From positions 1 to 38,868 of the forward strand of contig JAVBUP010000021.1 of assembly GCA_031555175.1 (NCBI GenBank): a DNA stretch of 38,868 nucleotides. Direction: 5' to 3'. Below are positions 7,609 through 14,719 of this stretch, piece after piece; the stretch's first letter is position 1; the number at the start of each line of letters is the position of its first letter. The stretch is from JAVBUP01 sp031555175. Lineage in GTDB: Bacteria; Bacillota_I; Bacilli_A; Erysipelotrichales; Coprobacillaceae. The position numbers and the translations under genes were made by a program. A model generated the notes under the pieces. It saw nothing but the letters and a program-made list of their open reading frames with translations. It searched no databases and had not been told where the DNA came from.

Positions 7609-9245
7609 TATTCAATTTCAATTTTGATAATAACAACACTATCTGTCATAGCTCCACTATGTTCTAGAGACACATTAGATCCAACACGTAATAATGGCAA
7701 TTTTGAGTTTAGTGATAGTGGTGCAATATATACAATATCAGAACCAGTAAGCGTAAAGTAATATAAACTATTACCATCCTTAACAGCAGTTGCAATATCA
7801 GAAACTATACCACTAACAGGAACTAAGTTATAACTAGGATTTGCCTTTCCTGCACCACTCAATACATTGATATATTCAGTTTGAGCTAGCATAACACTAT
7901 CACCTACACCAACTTGTTGATAATTATCTACACTAACAAAAGCATATTTTTTTACTAAACCAGCATTATCTTTTAAGGACATGAAGTATGTTGGTTCACC
8001 AGCTACATTAATTAGCGTTGGAAATGTTGCAACATAACCTAAATGTTGTACTTGCCCTTCTGCTGAGCTCATAGCAGAGAACTCCTCGGCTCCAGGAACA
8101 TTGTAGAATTTAGCTTGCTTAGTACGTAAATTAATTAAAGCAAAGCCAACATTTGATTCATCGGCTAGGACTGATGTTAATCCAGTATATAGGTACACAT
8201 CATCATCAATTGCGAGATAACTATAACCTTCAGTTGTTTGTAGTACACCCTTTTGACCAAAAACGGTATTCCAGTACCCATTAGTATATCTACCCCAATT
8301 GTTTAGTTGTGCCAAAGCTATATCTGAAGACATTACTCTATCAACCCAAGTAGGAATATCTGCAATATCATAATACTGATGACTTCCATCTATTGCATTA
8401 ACTAGTACCGCCCCAACGATATCTTTACCATTAAATAATCCTATCTCATACTCATAAACTGATGCTACCCAATATGGTACACCCTCATCGTTAATTTCAA
8501 ATGTCACTTCATCAAACATTAAATCCCAATAATTAAAGCGTAGATGTCGATGGATATTTCTACCAAACATATCAGAAGTTGAATACATCATTCCTTGTTG
8601 CAATCTCACCACTTCTGCTTCTTGAGATACCATATCAACTTTGATATAACATGGCAAACCATCATCTTTGTTATTGAACCATTTTATCATATCACTGTAT
8701 ACAATCGGAGTTACACGATATGGATGATTATTTACATTTATTTGCGTATAATTCGCATAAATATCAAATTGCGAAACATAATCCATAATTGAACCAAGTT
8801 TTCTATCACCTAATAATGCTGCAGTTTCAGAATCAACTAATGGAATATTGTCATAATTGATTTGTTCGATATCAGTTGTAAAATCAGCATCTTCTATCAT
8901 ATTTAATTGATTATGATATTTATCTGCATTAAATATTGGCGATCCAAACAAAGAACTAGCTAACATAAACACTAGAATAAGTGCTGCGATTACTAGCGGA
9001 CCAAATGAGTTTCGTTTAAAATCTAAACTCAGTGCAAAATAAATTACATTATATAAAACAAGCAAAAACACTATAAATGATAAGAATGGTAAACAAAATA
9101 AATTAATCGGCACAAGCAATAAATACTCCAATAAAAATCCAATGACGATAGTTATGATCAAAGATATAATTTTTGATCTTGTTTTAGACCTACCCTTCCA
9201 CTTATTAAAGAAATCGCTAATACTATTAAAATCATTATTATTCAT
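7608..9245 (-). CDS. Large membrane-anchored protein of unknown function
   Basis: I do not recognise the family with certainty. The 545-residue protein has a basic, Asn-rich N-terminus (KWKGRSKTRSK). Three hydrophobic segments follow, at about residues 27-46, 50-72 and 84-102. After them comes a domain of some 440 residues with no further membrane spans. That domain is rich in aromatic residues and beta-type repeats (GYWNTVFGQKG, GYSYLAIDDDVYLYTGLTS) and may form a propeller-like or large beta fold outside the cell. I chose ATG 9245, 9 bases after GGGGG, over a TTG two codons upstream. It lies downstream of the nrnA-like gene on the same strand, 17 bases away, within the GNAT-nrnA operon. Confidence 0.8.
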   Translation of the reverse strand: MNNNDFNSISDFFNKWKGRSKTRSKIISLIITIVIGFLLEYLLLVPINLFCLPFLSFIVFLLVLYNVIYFALSLDFKRNSFGPLVIAALILVFMLASSLFGSPIFNADKYHNQLNMIEDADFTTDIEQINYDNIPLVDSETAALLGDRKLGSIMDYVSQFDIYANYTQINVNNHPYRVTPIVYSDMIKWFNNKDDGLPCYIKVDMVSQEAEVVRLQQGMMYSTSDMFGRNIHRHLRFNYWDLMFDEVTFEINDEGVPYWVASVYEYEIGLFNGKDIVGAVLVNAIDGSHQYYDIADIPTWVDRVMSSDIALAQLNNWGRYTNGYWNTVFGQKGVLQTTEGYSYLAIDDDVYLYTGLTSVLADESNVGFALINLRTKQAKFYNVPGAEEFSAMSSAEGQVQHLGYVATFPTLINVAGEPTYFMSLKDNAGLVKKYAFVSVDNYQQVGVGDSVMLAQTEYINVLSGAGKANPSYNLVPVSGIVSDIATAVKDGNSLYYFTLTGSDIVYIAPLSLNSKLPLLRVGSNVSLEHSGAMTDSVVIIKIEIE

Positions 9246-9262
9246 TTTCAAATTCCCCCAAT

Positions 9263-10201
9263 CTAAAGCAAATTATTTAAGTCAATAATCATATTTTGGA
9301 TATTTAATGGATCATATAATGTTGCACCACAAGCAAATTTATGACCCCCACCACCATATTTATTCGCAACATGATCAATTGGTGTATTCTTACTACGCAT
9401 ACTAGCTCTCCAAATACCATTTTCTGCATCCTCTGTAAACGCAACATAAATTGGCAGCTCAGCAACATCGGCAAGAATATATATTAACTCCGAAGCCATT
9501 TGTCTATCAATTTCTAAATCTTTTAATGTTTTTTCATCAAAAATATAATAAGCCACTCCCTTGTCAGTCTTTTGATAATGACTAAATATATAACTCATTA
9601 TTCTAAGTGTGTATTCATCTCTTGTATTAATAGAAGTATAAATTCCTTGCACATCAGCCTTTGCATCAATCAACATAGCAGAAACACGTAAAGTATGTGC
9701 AGAAGTAGTTGCATGCAAAAATCTACTTGTATCAGTAACAATTCCATAATATAAATAACTAGCAGCCAATGGACTCAAATATAATTCGGAACTGAACGAT
9801 TGATAGAACTCTGCAATCATTTCAGCAGCAGATGAGGCTTCTGGTTTTTCAATATTAATTGTCCCATAAGAATCGACGACCACATGGTGATCAATTTTAA
9901 TAAGCTCTTTACCATCCATAAAATACTTTCCATCAATTCGTGGACTATTCGCAGCATCTACAGTAATTATCAAACTATCTTTTGCCAATTCTTTTGTATC
10001 ATCTATACAATTTGGGAAGTAAATACCTAAGGAGTCAGTTCTATTATTTCCGATTGCATAAACTTTTTTAGTTGGAAAATTATCTTCAATTAATAACTTT
10101 AAACCAAATTGTGAACCCAAAGAATCACCATCAGGATTAACATGTCTATAAATCAATATATTGTCATATTCGATTATTTTCTGCATTAAAATATCATACA
10201 T
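9263..10201 (-). CDS. nrnA: DHH/DHHA1 phosphoesterase (NrnA-type oligoribonuclease/pAp phosphatase)
   Basis: Proteins of this family degrade 2-5 nt RNA and pGpG-type oligonucleotides and dephosphorylate pAp in the cytosol. The 312-residue product has the N-terminal metal-binding motifs HVNPDGDSLGSQ (about residues 20-31) and IDHHVVVD, then the C-terminal DHHA1 substrate motif YGGGGHKFACGA. Length and order match NrnA. The start at 10201 has GGAGGT 7 bases upstream and overlaps the end of the GNAT gene by 8 bases, so translation is coupled. A cyclic-di-AMP phosphodiesterase (GdpP) is excluded because there is no PAS or GGDEF region. The exact substrate preference cannot be read from sequence. 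Confidence 0.9.
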   Translation of the reverse strand: MYDILMQKIIEYDNILIYRHVNPDGDSLGSQFGLKLLIEDNFPTKKVYAIGNNRTDSLGIYFPNCIDDTKELAKDSLIITVDAANSPRIDGKYFMDGKELIKIDHHVVVDSYGTINIEKPEASSAAEMIAEFYQSFSSELYLSPLAASYLYYGIVTDTSRFLHATTSAHTLRVSAMLIDAKADVQGIYTSINTRDEYTLRIMSYIFSHYQKTDKGVAYYIFDEKTLKDLEIDRQMASELIYILADVAELPIYVAFTEDAENGIWRASMRSKNTPIDHVANKYGGGGHKFACGATLYDPLNIQNMIIDLNNLL

Positions 10202-10709
10202 TAAAAATACCTCCTATATCCAATGCCATAATAAGCAAATCATGGTACTCATCATTAACATAAATCTGATTTCTTTTATTTCCTTCTAATATAAAGCCAA
10301 ATTTCTTATATAGATGTATCGCTCTAGCATTTGTAGCATCTACCTCTAAAGATAATATTTTTATATTAGCTTCTTTACAGAAATTAATTGCCTCTTCTAG
10401 CAATTTCGACCCAATACCCATATTATAGTATTTCTTTAGGACACTTATGCCAAAATCAGCGCTATGGTTTTGTCTTCTAAGCGTATTACCATGAACCGAG
10501 CAAGAGGCTACTATTTCGTCTTTATCAAATACTACCAACATAGTAGAGTTAGCACTATTAGCCATATTTTCAAGAAATATTTTTTCACTTTCTAAACTAA
10601 TATTAAAATCAGATGATGAGCGACTTAAAAAATCAGATTCATCAAAAACAACTTTTAAATATTCTATTATTTTCTCTGCATCTTCTACTATTGCTTCTCT
10701 AATTAGCAT
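10194..10709 (-). CDS. GNAT-family N-acetyltransferase
   Basis: The 171-residue protein carries the GNAT acetyl-CoA site, with motif A as VLKKYYNMGIGSKLLEEAI (Q/R-x-x-G-x-G/A variant). Motif B follows as LSLEVDATNARAIHLYKKFGF, which resembles RimI/SpeG/YhhY-type enzymes that act on small molecules or N-termini. The GFILEGNKRNQIYVNDEYHDLLIM ending is that of the RimJ/RimL-like (Acetyltransf_3/1) group. The start has GGGAGATGAGAG upstream. A long inverted repeat lies in the leader. The stop overlaps the nrnA-like start, so they form an operon. The substrate is unknown. Confidence 0.88.
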   Translation of the reverse strand: MLIREAIVEDAEKIIEYLKVVFDESDFLSRSSSDFNISLESEKIFLENMANSANSTMLVVFDKDEIVASCSVHGNTLRRQNHSADFGISVLKKYYNMGIGSKLLEEAINFCKEANIKILSLEVDATNARAIHLYKKFGFILEGNKRNQIYVNDEYHDLLIMALDIGGIFNV

Positions 10710-10724
10710 GCTCTCATCTCCCTG

Positions 10725-10761
10725 ATAGTAAAATATAACACCTTTGTGAATATTTTACTAT
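10725..10761 (-). promoter_or_regulatory. 12-bp perfect inverted repeat in the GNAT-nrnA leader
   Basis: The arms ATAGTAAAATAT (10725-10736) and ATATTTTACTAT (10750-10761) are exact complements around a 13-base centre that holds a further CAC/GTG pair. It lies downstream of the promoter at 10776-10804 and just upstream of the SD. It is either a 5'-UTR hairpin or a DNA operator. There is no T run on the minus strand, so it is not a terminator. Confidence 0.6.
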
Positions 10762-10775
10762 ACTTTATCAAATTT

Positions 10776-10804
10776 AATATAAAAATAATACCGTTTATTG
10801 ACAA
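10776..10804 (-). promoter_or_regulatory. Sigma-A promoter of the GNAT-nrnA operon
   Basis: On the minus strand TTGTCA and TATATT are separated by 17 bases. The predicted start near 10769 places the inverted repeat in the leader RNA. The -35 overlaps the T-rich tail of the ackA terminator. Confidence 0.6.
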
Positions 10805-10810
10805 AAAAGC

Positions 10811-10836
10811 AAAAAAAAATAATGGATTACTCCATT
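10811..10836 (-). terminator. Intrinsic terminator of ackA
   Basis: On the minus strand AATGGA-GTAA-TCCATT is followed by ATTTTTTTTT. The hairpin begins at the ackA stop codon. Confidence 0.85.
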
Positions 10837-12025
10837 AATTTAAAAGTCTATATGTATCTCTAGCAATTACTAATTCTTCATTTGTAGGAATTACAAGAAC
10901 TTTTACTTTAGAATCAGGATTTGATAATTCGCGAGCAGTTCCTTTGCGCGTGTTGTTTTCTTCATCATTGAAACTTATTTCCAAAGCTTCAGAAACTTTA
11001 TCAATTACTAATTTACGAATATATGCTGCGTTTTCCCCTAAACCAGCAGTGAAGGCAATAGCATCTACTCCACCCAAGTTCATAACAAAGCGACCAATAT
11101 AGTCTGCAATTTTTCTAGCATATAATTCCGAAGTCAAGATTGCACGTTCATTTCCATTGAAATATGCAGTTTCAATATCCCTTGAATCAGATGAAATTCC
11201 AGATATACCTAACATCCCAGATTTCTTATTCAACATCTCAAGAGCATCATTAATGCCCATACCTGTTTTTTCCATTATAAATGGTAAAATTGAAGGATCG
11301 ATATCTCCAGAACGAGTTCCCATCATAACACCAGCTAATGGCGTGAAACCCATTGAAGTAGCTATTGAGATACCATCTTTAACAGCTGTTAAACTTGCAC
11401 CATTACCAAGGTGGCAAACAATTACTCTTGCATTGTCTGGCATATTAATCATCTTTGCTGCTTCTTGAGCTACAAATTGGTGACTTGTTCCATGTGCACC
11501 ATATTTTCTTACTCCATATTCAGTATAATACTCATAAGGAATTGGATATAAGAAGTTCTCAGGTGTTAAAGTTTGATGGAATGCTGTATCAAATACCATT
11601 ACATGTCCAGCATCTTTTAATGCCTTTTTAAATGCATAATAACCAGTTAAGTGAGCTGGATTATGCAAAGGTGCTAGTGCACATAAATCAGTTACTTTTT
11701 TTACTACATCTTCATCAACAATAGCTGATTCCTTAAAGAATTCTCCACCATGAACTACACGGTGTCCTACTGAATGAATCTCATTTAAATCACTTACTAC
11801 ATTATGTTTTACTAAAGCATTAAGCAATAAATCAACTGCAACTTGATGATCTGCAATAGGTTGCTCAACTATGATTTTTTCATCGCCTACTTTAATTGTA
11901 AAAATGCCCTTTTGTTGTCCAATTCTTTCAACTATACCAGAAGTTATTACAACTTCTTCAGGCATAGAAAATAATTGAAATTTCAATGATGAACTACCTG
12001 CATTGACTGCCATTATTTTTGTCAT
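10835..12025 (-). CDS. ackA: Acetate kinase
   Basis: This cytosolic enzyme interconverts acetyl phosphate plus ADP with acetate plus ATP, the last ATP-yielding step of acetate fermentation. The 396-residue product begins TKIMAVNAGSSSLKFQLF (ASKHA phosphate-1 loop). It has VFDTAFHQTL, the second signature, and GARKYGAHGTSHQ-like GVRKYGAHGTSHQ. The catalytic Arg lies in GHRVVHGGE, and AFTAGLGENA is near the end. I chose ATG 12025 because GGAGGAAATTAT precedes it; the longer frame to 12076 runs through the promoter. No pta is adjacent. A palindrome overlapping the -35 box suggests repressor control. Confidence 0.96.
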   Translation of the reverse strand: MTKIMAVNAGSSSLKFQLFSMPEEVVITSGIVERIGQQKGIFTIKVGDEKIIVEQPIADHQVAVDLLLNALVKHNVVSDLNEIHSVGHRVVHGGEFFKESAIVDEDVVKKVTDLCALAPLHNPAHLTGYYAFKKALKDAGHVMVFDTAFHQTLTPENFLYPIPYEYYTEYGVRKYGAHGTSHQFVAQEAAKMINMPDNARVIVCHLGNGASLTAVKDGISIATSMGFTPLAGVMMGTRSGDIDPSILPFIMEKTGMGINDALEMLNKKSGMLGISGISSDSRDIETAYFNGNERAILTSELYARKIADYIGRFVMNLGGVDAIAFTAGLGENAAYIRKLVIDKVSEALEISFNDEENNTRKGTARELSNPDSKVKVLVIPTNEELVIARDTYRLLN

Positions 12026-12047
12026 ATAATTTCCTCCATACATTCCT

Positions 12048-12079
12048 ATTCTACACTTTTTTAACTTGGTTTCCAAGTT
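12048..12079 (-). promoter_or_regulatory. ackA promoter with overlapping palindromic operator
   Basis: On the minus strand TTGGAA-17-TAGAAT (-35 at 12071-12076, -10 at 12048-12053) is a plausible sigma-A promoter. The perfect palindrome AACTTGG-AAA-CCAAGTT (12063-12079) covers the -35. It also abuts the stop of the MATE gene but is followed by A, not T, so it is not a terminator on this strand. Confidence 0.55.
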
Positions 12080-13452
12080 TAATTTACCTCGCTTGTTAAG
12101 TTTTTAATCCATAGTCCGGATTTATATCGTTTAAAAGCAATAATAATTCTTACTAATTGTTCAATTTGAACTAAAAGTACAACTAATACAACACTCACAT
12201 CTTTAAATAGATACACCATCGTAAATGCTAAAGGTATACCAACAGCATATAAAATTCCAGAATCTAAGAATGCTAGGAACTTTGTATCTCCACCAGCTCT
12301 TAAAAATGCAAATATTACTGCGTTAAAGAATCTTAAACATAATTTAACAGCATAAGCCATTAAAATATAAATAGCAGCATCTTTAACTACTTCAACCTGT
12401 GTTCCATACAATAATTCAACTAATAATGGTGCAGCTACTACTATTCCTATTCCTAACACTATGGTACATACTGTAGTTAAGCCAATAAAATAGTTAGCAT
12501 ATTTTTTGGCAGTCTCGAAATCCTTCTTACCAAGTTGTGTTCCTATAATTGCTTGAACTGAACTTGATACTGCCCATACAGCCATAAAAAACAATCCAGA
12601 AATTCGATCAGCTATTGATATACTTGTAATAGCTGCTACACCTATCATCCCATATGCCTTAACATATAAAGTTTGACCAATGCCAAACATTGCCTCATTA
12701 ACAATTGTTGGAGTAGCTCGCTTAATTATTGGACTAACAAACTCCTTATCAAATGAAAACATTTCTTTAAATGAACCAATAAACACTTGATTAGTTTTCT
12801 TGGCGTATATTATATGTATAGTCATAGATAGCAAGCGCGCTAATAAAGTAGCTAATGCTGCTCCTGATACTCCCATTTCTGGTAGACCAAACTTACCAAA
12901 TATTAATACATAATTAAAAAAAGTATTTGATATTACTGATAGTGAACTAATATACATCGAAGTTTTCGTTTTTCCTAAACAACGATAAGTATAGTTATAA
13001 GCAAATGATATCATTACTGGTATATAACTAATTGACGAGATTACTAAATATTTTGCACCCTCTGCAATTACTAATGGGTCATCAATATAGAATCCAGTAA
13101 TTGGTTTTGCAAATAGAACTGCAAGTAATACAAATGGAACAGAACATCCAACTGTTAAAATCATCTTTGTACCAAATGCCTTCTTCAAATTGGTAAAATC
13201 TTTAGATCCAAAGAATTGCGCTGTGTATATTCCAATTCCAGAACAAATACCAAATGAAAATAAAAAGGCAATCGTCTCCCATTGCAACCCAATCTGTACT
13301 GCTCCTACTCCAATTTCACTATATTGAGAAACCATAACTGAATCCATTAACCCAACTATAGTTTCAATGATTTGTTGTAAAATTACTGGGATGGCAATTA
13401 ACTTAACCATATTAAAGAATTTTTTATCCCACATATACTTTTTAATCGACAT
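12079..13452 (-). CDS. MATE-family multidrug/cation efflux transporter
   Basis: The 457-residue integral membrane protein has about 12 hydrophobic segments in two homologous halves, each starting with a MATE-type motif. The first half has IPVILQQIIETIVGLMDSVMV and SGIGIYTAQFFGSKD. The second has RATPTIVNEAMFGIGQTLYVKAYG and IIGTQLGKKDFETAKKYANY. It belongs to the DinF/NorM/MepA group that expels organic cations or drugs in exchange for Na+ or H+. The start follows GGTGAGGTG. It lies upstream of ackA on the same strand with a promoter between, so ackA can be transcribed on its own. The substrate cannot be told from sequence. Confidence 0.92.
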   Translation of the reverse strand: MSIKKYMWDKKFFNMVKLIAIPVILQQIIETIVGLMDSVMVSQYSEIGVGAVQIGLQWETIAFLFSFGICSGIGIYTAQFFGSKDFTNLKKAFGTKMILTVGCSVPFVLLAVLFAKPITGFYIDDPLVIAEGAKYLVISSISYIPVMISFAYNYTYRCLGKTKTSMYISSLSVISNTFFNYVLIFGKFGLPEMGVSGAALATLLARLLSMTIHIIYAKKTNQVFIGSFKEMFSFDKEFVSPIIKRATPTIVNEAMFGIGQTLYVKAYGMIGVAAITSISIADRISGLFFMAVWAVSSSVQAIIGTQLGKKDFETAKKYANYFIGLTTVCTIVLGIGIVVAAPLLVELLYGTQVEVVKDAAIYILMAYAVKLCLRFFNAVIFAFLRAGGDTKFLAFLDSGILYAVGIPLAFTMVYLFKDVSVVLVVLLVQIEQLVRIIIAFKRYKSGLWIKNLTSEVN

Positions 13453-13507
13453 ATTAACACCTCACCAAACAATAATACTCAATAAATGTATTAAATGCAA
13501 TCAAAAT

Positions 13508-13532
13508 AAAAAAAGATAGCTTATTTGCTATC
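13508..13532 (-). terminator. Intrinsic terminator after gerW
   Basis: On the minus strand GATAGC-AAATAA-GCTATC is followed by seven T. It overlaps the gerW stop codon. Confidence 0.85.
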
Positions 13533-13877
13533 ATTATTCAATTTCTCAGTGATTAGATCAACAAGTTTTTCAATTATATGAGTTTTTTGATCTATATGCA
13601 GCAGTTCAACTTTCCCACCACTTACTACAATAAATGCAACTGGATTTAAGGTTACTCCAGCGGCAGAACCACCACCAAATGGATGGTTATCAGTAGCCCT
13701 ATTCTCATTTCCAAATTCGCTTCCTCCACTACCAAATCCAAATCCAACTTTACTTATTGGCAATACAAGCGATCCATCTTCAAGTTTAATTGGATTACCA
13801 ACTATCTTATCTACATCAATCATTTCTTTAATTTGAGATAAAGATATATTCATTAACTCATGTATAGGGTGTGTCAT
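13521..13877 (-). CDS. gerW: Sporulation protein GerW/YtfJ family
   Basis: The 118-residue protein is a typical YtfJ/GerW. It has an N-terminal HELMNISLSQIKEMIDVDKIVGNPI block, a glycine-rich FGFGSGGSEFG stretch, the PFGGGSAAGVTLNPVAFIVV core and a charged C-terminal helix. In Bacillus this forespore protein is needed for normal germination with L-alanine. Its molecular activity is not known. It sits directly downstream of the DUF2953 (YtfI-like) gene with a 3-base gap and its own AAAGGAG, the same order as ytfI-ytfJ in Bacillus. It ends the transcript with a strong terminator. The family is close to specific for endospore formers, which supports the assignment of the genome. Confidence 0.93.
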   Translation of the reverse strand: MTHPIHELMNISLSQIKEMIDVDKIVGNPIKLEDGSLVLPISKVGFGFGSGGSEFGNENRATDNHPFGGGSAAGVTLNPVAFIVVSGGKVELLHIDQKTHIIEKLVDLITEKLNNDSK

Positions 13878-13880
13878 TTT

Positions 13881-14342
13881 TTATTCTCCTTTTAGTATTT
13901 GCTTACTTAGTGTAAACAAATTTGTCGATATTATACATCGAAATTTCGATTTATTTATTTCTTTATTACTTAATGTAATTGTGTTTTCAATATTGTAATA
14001 AGCAAGTATATTGATAATGGAATAACGTACAATATTCAAACCACTATACAATTGAAACATATTGAAGTAATCATCTAGTTTATACCCAATATCTATACTT
14101 ATTTCTTTTAGTTTTAACGATTTAAGAATCCTTTTTCCAATTTTACATATTATAGAGATGCTTATCTTTTTTCTCTGTTGAATTCTTTTTAATTTCTCAA
14201 CCTTTAATCTATCGTTTCTCTTGTATTCATATATTTTAAAACGATATAAAAAAATATATAATTTATTATCAAACACAATTTTTAATTGGATTGGCAGAAA
14301 TAATAAAACTAAGCCAAGTGCTGCTATAATAATCCATATCAT
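13881..14342 (-). CDS. DUF2953 protein (YtfI-like), sporulation neighbour of gerW
   Basis: The 153-residue protein has one N-terminal membrane span (MIWIIIAALGLVLLFLPIQL) followed by a basic region (YEYKRNDRLKVEKLKRIQQRKK) and a C-terminal domain. The C-terminal part resembles DUF2953 (LKEISIDIGYKLDDYFNMFQLYSG, with TxxxxGxxDA-type features degenerate). Assignment rests partly on gene order with gerW. I place the start at ATG 14342 with GGTGAT 4 bases before it; the frame opens at a GTG four codons earlier. Upstream, GGCAATAAT (14359-14367, minus strand) fits the sigma-F -10 pattern GGnnAnAnT, but no good -35 is seen. This could be the forespore promoter of the pair. Confidence 0.75.
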   Translation of the reverse strand: MIWIIIAALGLVLLFLPIQLKIVFDNKLYIFLYRFKIYEYKRNDRLKVEKLKRIQQRKKISISIICKIGKRILKSLKLKEISIDIGYKLDDYFNMFQLYSGLNIVRYSIINILAYYNIENTITLSNKEINKSKFRCIISTNLFTLSKQILKGE

Positions 14343-14370
14343 TTTAATCACCACTCAAATTATTGCCAGA

Positions 14371-14400
14371 AAATAAAAACACAACCATTTTGGTTGTGTT
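14371..14400 (-). terminator. Intrinsic terminator of the SASP gene
   Basis: On the minus strand the 9-bp stem AACACAACC/GGTTGTGTT with a 5-base loop is followed by TTTATTTT. Confidence 0.85.
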
Positions 14401-14406
14401 AATTAA

Positions 14407-14601
14407 CTATCTACCCATGTTTTGTTTGTTTTGACCAGCGTTTACTAAACGTTTAGTGATTTCACCACCAACTGATCCGTTTTCTCTAGCAGTTGCATCA
14501 GCTCCTAAATTAACTCCAAATTCATTAGCGATTTCGTATTTCATTTGATCTAAAGCTGTTTTAGCAGTTGACTTGCTATTGTTTTGTGAAGATTTTCCCA
14601 T
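14407..14601 (-). CDS. Alpha/beta-type small acid-soluble spore protein
   Basis: The 64-residue protein coats and protects DNA in the dormant spore. It contains both family signatures: the GPR protease site region MKYEIANEFGV and the C-terminal ATARENGSVGGEITKRLV. The N-terminus is the usual Ser/Asn-rich stretch. The start at 14601 (MGKSSQNN) sits 5 bases after AGGAGGTGA; a GTG three codons upstream lies inside that SD and is rejected. The gene is monocistronic, with its own terminator and a sigma-G-like promoter. It is direct evidence that the organism makes endospores. Confidence 0.95.
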   Translation of the reverse strand: MGKSSQNNSKSTAKTALDQMKYEIANEFGVNLGADATARENGSVGGEITKRLVNAGQNKQNMGR

Positions 14602-14623
14602 TTGATTCACCTCCTGACATTTA

Positions 14624-14652
14624 TATTTTGTACATAACTTTGTAATCTATAC
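14624..14652 (-). promoter_or_regulatory. Sigma-G-like promoter of the SASP gene
   Basis: On the minus strand GTATA (fits the -35 pattern GHATR) and CAAAATA (one mismatch to CATWMTA) are 17 bases apart. The -10 lies about 22 bases upstream of the start codon, leaving room for a short leader with the SD. Confidence 0.45.
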
Positions 14653-14719
14653 AGATTTTTAAACATTAGATTATTGTTTAGAAATCAATATTAATATCTC
14701 CAATTATTTACAAATTATT

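Noticed and set aside
7283..7620. Guanine riboswitch upstream of the xpt operon
   Set aside because: No purine-aptamer three-way junction or conserved TATA...CTAC core sequence is seen upstream; only a short terminator-like hairpin is present.
13355..13452. Truncated or broken MATE gene
   Set aside because: Both halves and all spans are present with a good SD, so the gene is intact.
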